From assembly GCA_017979445.1 (NCBI GenBank), contig CM030714.1, positions 40,578,326 to 40,642,325 of the forward strand: a stretch of 64,000 nt of DNA, given 5' to 3'. Made by a program: the position numbers and the translations under genes. The notes under the pieces were generated by a model, which saw nothing but the letters and a program-made list of their open reading frames with translations, searched no databases and had not been told where the DNA came from. Positions 59,638-64,000 of this stretch are shown in pieces. How positions within the stretch are numbered: position 1 is the stretch's first letter; each line of letters starts with the position of its first letter. Origin of the DNA: Akebia trifoliata (lineage: Eukaryota; Streptophyta; Magnoliopsida; Ranunculales; Lardizabalaceae).

Positions 59638-61720
59638 AAATATAAAACCCAATTCATTCTACCCTTCCATGTTTTTTTTCTCTATCCAAATACTTTTATT
59701 TCCCCAAACTCTTGTGCAAGTAGATGAGCCCATTCATCAACCATGGAGGTTTTTTTTCAAGCATGGCAACCAACCATTACCATTAATCTCTTTAATCATA
59801 ATTTTGGCATTGGACATGTAAGGCATCATCATCATTGTCTACACCTTATCCTTTTGAGGACATAGTAGCCATTCCATCATTGTTAAGCTTAATTATCAAC
59901 ATTGTTGGTATTGGACATGCGAGGCCTCATCATTATCATCATCCACCACCACCCATCATCATCCACACTCCCATACCTTCAACTACTAAGGATCGACAAC
60001 ATTTTTGAATCCTCTCTCATCGTGTAACCCATATCTTCATTCTAGCCATATTCCTTCATATCTTCTTCGATTTTTTTTTTTTTTTGGTCATCTTCATCCA
60101 TGTCATAATAGTTTGGTCATATAAAACCCAATTTTACCATATTGAGCTTCATTTGTCACAAATTTAAAACAAATGAGCTTCACCTTCAAATTCTCAACAT
60201 CACCCTGCCTTCAATCTACAACAAGAAGAAGTCTTATTCCAAAGATTTGGAGTCCGCTAATCACACACTAAAGTCAAAAAGATGATTCTTCACTTCTTTC
60301 TCTGATATCACACAGCTCCCAAATGATAAAAGAACTCATCTTTCTTTTCCGAGGAATCCTTCATGAAGTGTTGGGAATAACATAATGTTTCAATCTTTTC
60401 AACCTTAGTTCTGTAGGAGCAAGTTATAAAGATCGAGAAATAGAACAATCTGATTCGAACAGTTCTCAATTGCCATGAAACGATCGTGGATTCCACTCAA
60501 ACCAAAGCTAAGTGATCAAATTCATATATGCTTTCACTGTCTCAATCTAAGTTTGTTGATCAGGATTTTCTAGTGTTGAATTGCCTATATAGCTCTGACA
60601 TAGAAGTAAACCCATATAACTCATTAAGTTCTGTCCTTGCACGCCTAAATTGTTCTGTTTGATCCTTGCCATTGTTCGATTCTAAGGTCAAATATGAATT
60701 CCAGCGCTACTAAGTAGCTTTAAGGGTTCATGAATTCGAAACCAGGTTACGATTCAGTCTCAATTTACCATACCAAAACCATACTAGGACTTTAACTTGA
60801 ATCTTGAAACCCAACTGCCCATACTAATTAGGCTTCATAGCGCAGTGACCATCAATAGGCTGACCCATGGTTTACCATATGTTGAGTTCTTCCATGTCTT
60901 CTCTGGGTCGGTCGAGTGGCTCCACTCCTCCCCAAGGAATACCCACAAGGAAAAGATGGAAAACTGTACTATTAAATGCCAACCTCAGAGGGGATTTATA
61001 ACTATACTACATTGCTCTTTCCCTCCCATGTACAAATCTGTATTTCCTGGCAGGGATAAATCATAAACCAACGTTTTTTTAAGCAGAAGTAAGAAGATGG
61101 GAGTTTTAGCAAAGACGTTAGAGAAAGATTGGTAAATTATAGTGCCAATCAGGTTTTCCAAAATATATACCAAAAATGGTAAAACAACCGTTCCGTTAAT
61201 CTAACTTATTTTTTCAAAATGGTGTATTTTATATATATTTTAACAAAAAAATCTTTTATACACTCTTATCAGAAAACATAAAAGAGATCGTTGGAGAGGC
61301 AACGGAGAGTGAATGTCGGAAAAAAAAATTGCACACAAAGGCTTCAAAGAAATTCTACCATAAGGAAGCCTAGATAGTGAAGATTGAGGAAGATTTAAAT
61401 TTCTCTGATCTTGCTTTTATATCATGAGTCAGGTTCCCTTGCCTCATGAAGAATGACTTTTTAAAAACACATGATCCCAACCGCACAAAATCCAATTTTG
61501 AGATTTATCATCGAGATAAGTTCTCTAAGATATGTGTTATCACGATACACATAAATCTCAACTGTTGAATTTTGTGTCTAAATGGTTGGGGTCACGTGAT
61601 TTCTCATGAGTTAACAGAACCCAACCCCTGTATTTTTGTAGGTATTTTGGTAATTATTACAAAATCTAGATCTTTTCTTGGTCAAAGGATATTAATTATT
61701 GGTTACTATGAAAAAATCGA
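59638..61720. other. Gene-free stretch with coding-like scraps
   Basis: Most of this is AT-rich and unrecognised. A CATCATCATC-rich area at 59820-59970 contains an imperfect repeat of TTGGCATTGGACATG / TTGGTATTGGACATG. A minus-strand scrap with coding character is at 60560-60706 (separate entry). Additional minus-strand scraps near 60310-60410 and 60880-60960 may belong to the same broken unit. Confidence 0.4.
60560..60706 (-). pseudogene. Coding-like fragment, 48 codons, unrecognised
   Basis: Between two in-frame stops the minus strand reads RWNSYLTLESNNGKDQ then TEQFRRARTELNELYGF and ends SELYRQFNTRKS. The amphipathic, charged, low-Phe composition is unlike the surrounding AT-rich noise frames. 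It may be a captured exon or a relic of a gene or transposon protein. I do not recognise the family. Confidence 0.35.
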
Positions 61721-61724
61721 AAGA

Positions 61725-61930
61725 GCAGAGACAACACAATAGCACAAAACACAAGGATTTACATGGATCGGTAGTGTGCCTACGTCCATGGAACAGAACA
61801 AGAACAATCACTATTTTCTCATAAGTTTTACAGCCCTAAAGATCTCTCTTAATATAACTGACAGTTACTATACCATCTTGGAAAAATAAGTTGTTCAACA
61901 AAAGAGTTATATACCATTTTGATAAAAAAA
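61725..61930 (-). mobile_element. Possible LTR fragment (copia-like)
   Basis: CACAAGGATTTACATGGATC followed by GGTAGTGTGCCTACGTCCATGG is a word combination familiar from LTRs and their borders in plant copia-type elements. Nothing else of the element is seen, and orientation is a guess. Confidence 0.35.
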
Positions 61931-62017
61931 AAAAATTGAAAACCTGATTGACACCATTACTCATCCATCTTTTTATATCATTTGGAGAATTTTCTCTAAG
62001 AAAAACTTTTCATTTCA

Positions 62018-62349
62018 AATTTGGGGGTCCATCTCAAAATCAATTGGCAATAAGTGGAAAGGCAATCAATTGGCAATAAGTTGAAAGGCCGAGGAGCTTA
62101 TAAGGAGAGAGATAAGGCAATGAGTGTCCGATGTGGGACTGACTCAACATGCCTCCGCACGTGTAGGCCGAACTAGGCCAAAGAACGTGGAGATATGGAT
62201 TGGGTGACATGGAGGAGAGAGGCCCGCTCTGATACCATGGTACATTTGGGGGTCCAACTCAAAACTAATTAGTAATGAGTGGAGAGGCTTAGGAGCTTAT
62301 AAAGAGAGAGACAAGGCAATGAATGTCCGATGTGGGACTAAACTCGACA
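62018..62349 (-). mobile_element. TRIM retrotransposon (LTR-internal-LTR)
   Basis: Minus strand: the first LTR (62349 down to about 62238) starts TGTCGAGTTTAGTCCCACAT. The primer-binding site TGGTATCAGAGC (62226-62237) follows directly, then about 75 bp of internal sequence ending in a purine-rich GTGCGGAGGCA. The second LTR starts at 62149, TGTTGAGTCAGTCCCACATC. Both LTRs share TCCCACATCGGACA, TTATAAGCTCCT and GGACCCCCAAAT. The second LTR has a 26-bp tandem duplication (62040-62065 and 62066-62091). No target duplication was found and the lower end is eroded. Confidence 0.8.
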
Positions 62350-62470
62350 CAGTATATAATGTGCCATTTATATTGTAAATAGAAGTGCAGTCAAAAGCAA
62401 GTACAGTATAGTTATAAGTACTTCCTAACAAACATCAAGAAAAAAATGGGGAAATTTTGAATTCAGATAT

Positions 62471-62529
62471 TTTATTTACAATACAGCCAAACATTAAATT
62501 GTAAAACTCATACCATAGCTAGTTTTATT
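62471..62529 (-). terminator. Candidate polyadenylation signals of the AOX gene
   Basis: AATAAA occurs twice on the minus strand downstream of the AOX stop codon, at 62524-62529 (about 77 bases after it) and 62471-62476. Confidence 0.5.
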
Positions 62530-62605
62530 GATGAAATGGGACTCTCTTCAGTTGATTCTATATCAATTGCAGAGATGTTAGGTGTCTCCCTCATTGTGAG
62601 TAACT

Positions 62606-64000
62606 TCAGTGATATCCAAGAGGAGCTGGTGATTCCTTCAGCTTGTGTCCTTGATAGTGTATGTCCTGCAATTCATTCACCAAAAAAACCAATCCATTAT
62701 AATAAAACCCACTTTGTATTAAAATTTATAAAATCCACTTTCGTTTTGAACTAAATCAAAATGTCATGGCCGAAACATTCCAAGATGGCATGAAACTTCA
62801 AATATATTGCCATTATGGATAGTTTGCACCATAATAATAACATTATGGCATTACACCACTAAGTTATGGAGGTGGACCAAGGACCAAGGACCATGTAAAA
62901 CCTAGACTGAGGACCTAATTTAGGCCACATGGACTGCCACGTCACTCTAGATGACATCTCAGATCTTTAGTGTGCATGGTTTATATAAGGTTTAAAAAAT
63001 GCCTAATCTAAGACTTCGAAGATGGACTGGCATTGAAATCCCAAATTTACAATTCAAATTAACAATAAAAAAGATCTTTTTCCAAAGATTATTGAGATAT
63101 TTACGAAAAAGTGATTAACTTTTGATGAATTTACGATTCCGGCTCACTGTTCATTTTAATTATCAAAACGTGAACGATAACGAATTTGGAGGTTTTTAAA
63201 GTGACTATATCCCAGGTTTAAAGTGACAATTTCACTTTAAATTTGCAAAATTGTCACTTTAAACGTGGTTGTTCACGTTTTGGTAAATGAAATGAATAGT
63301 GAGCCAGAATCGTAAATAACTCATTTTCAGCTCACGAAATAGTAATTCACCCAAGATTATTTTAGGGTCCATAAAAAATTTTAGAATATTTTTAAAACTA
63401 AAAATTGTGGAGAACGCTAACATTGGACATTGTGGAACATGCCTATACTTGCCATGAAGCATTAGACGTAAGAATTCCTGATATTTAAGTCATTAAAAAA
63501 TAATAATATTTTGTATCAAATAAAAAACATAAAACCCAATTGACTCGATAATATTATCATGGCTTAGGCGGATATTTTCAAAATATTGGACAAGTCATCA
63601 TGGAATATATACACGAGTTGTTAAATCATGACATAGTGTCCTACTGTCCAATTGAATTTACCTATATAAAATAAAAGATTAACTAAGATAAAAATATTAC
63701 CGAAGCGAAGTGATTAACGTCGCGATGATGTGCCTCATCAGCTCTTACAACCATAACAACATCACGAAGCGTTGAATCAGCAGGCAAACGCCAGTAATCA
63801 ATAGCGATAGCTGGTGCTGGTACATTCTCAATATTACCCTTGTCGAGCTCCTTTAGAAACTCTGTATAAGAGTGAATTGCTTCCTCTTCAAGGTACCCGA
63901 CCACACGGTGTGCCACCTTTGGTGAAACCATGTATAGAAGGAAGTAAGCATTGAAGAAGACTCCTTGTACAGTGAAGACGAGTGCGCGTTCGTACCACTT
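62606..64000 (-). CDS. AOX: Mitochondrial alternative oxidase, C-terminal two exons (5' part outside window)
   Basis: Two exons on the minus strand: 64000-63701 (continuing beyond the window) and 62665-62606, joined in phase 0 across a 1035-bp intron with GT/AG ends. The upstream exon begins [20 protein letters not shown] and contains the di-iron residues of the AOX family: the glutamate in EEEAIHSY and, near the exon end, the Glu and His of [12 protein letters not shown]. The final exon encodes 19 residues, [19 protein letters not shown], then TGA, the usual 57-bp coding tail of plant AOX genes. The enzyme oxidises ubiquinol and reduces oxygen to water on the matrix face of the inner mitochondrial membrane, bypassing complexes III and IV. 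It looks intact; AOX1 versus AOX2 cannot be told without the N-terminal half. Confidence 0.95.
63094..63352. mobile_element. Mutator-like MITE with 9-bp target duplication, in AOX intron
   Basis: 259 bp with ends GAGATATTTACGAAAAAGTG and, in reverse complement, GGGTGAATTACTATTTCGTG. Inner arms are ATTTACGATTCCGGCTCACT / AGTGAGCCAGAATCGTAAAT. The 9-bp sequence AAGATTATT flanks it at 63085-63093 and 63353-63361. It is the uninterrupted sibling of the nested element at 14232-15260. Confidence 0.85.

Overview
This window looks like nuclear DNA of a flowering plant, probably a eudicot with a fairly large, transposon-rich genome. Evidence: AT-rich sequence, intron-rich genes with GT/AG junctions, plant-specific protein families (SINAT E3 ligase, cyanide-resistant alternative oxidase), and abundant plant-type SINEs, LINE relics, TRIM retroelements and MITEs. 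I cannot name the species. All gene models were spliced by hand from conserved protein sequence, reading phase and GT/AG boundaries, without transcript data.

Layout. 1-1650: broken LINE (L1-type) reverse transcriptase on the minus strand. About 1.8-20 kb: gene-poor, filled with LINE 3' debris, a complete short SINE, an RNase H-like relic (9.8-10.1 kb), a three-member series of hairpin MITEs separated only by TA tracts (10.3-11.5 kb), two sibling MITEs with 9-bp target duplications (12.9-13.3 kb), a nested MITE (14.2-15.3 kb) and many others. 20.0-26.4 kb (+): SINAT-type RING E3 ubiquitin ligase, 306 aa. 28.9-45.8 kb (+): a 23-exon glycoside hydrolase family 31 alpha-glucosidase resembling HETEROGLYCAN GLUCOSIDASE 1, 1064 aa from the first ATG or 991 aa from Met74. 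48.6-54.2 kb (+): a 5-exon class V aminotransferase / cysteine-desulfurase-like protein, 597 aa. 58.5 kb (+): a 102-aa multi-pass membrane protein. 62.6-64.0 kb (-): the last two coding exons of a mitochondrial alternative oxidase, whose 5' part lies beyond the window.

The genes do not form an operon or an obvious pathway; this is ordinary plant gene order separated by repeats. The most unusual material is in the repeats: hairpin MITEs inserted in TA microsatellites, a TRIM element with three LTRs and two primer-binding sites flanked by an intact 5-bp target duplication inside an intron of the glucosidase gene, several MITE families with intact 7-, 8- or 9-bp duplications, and two separate cases of one MITE family sitting directly beside another. 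I found no CRISPR array, tRNA gene, rRNA gene or organelle-derived block.
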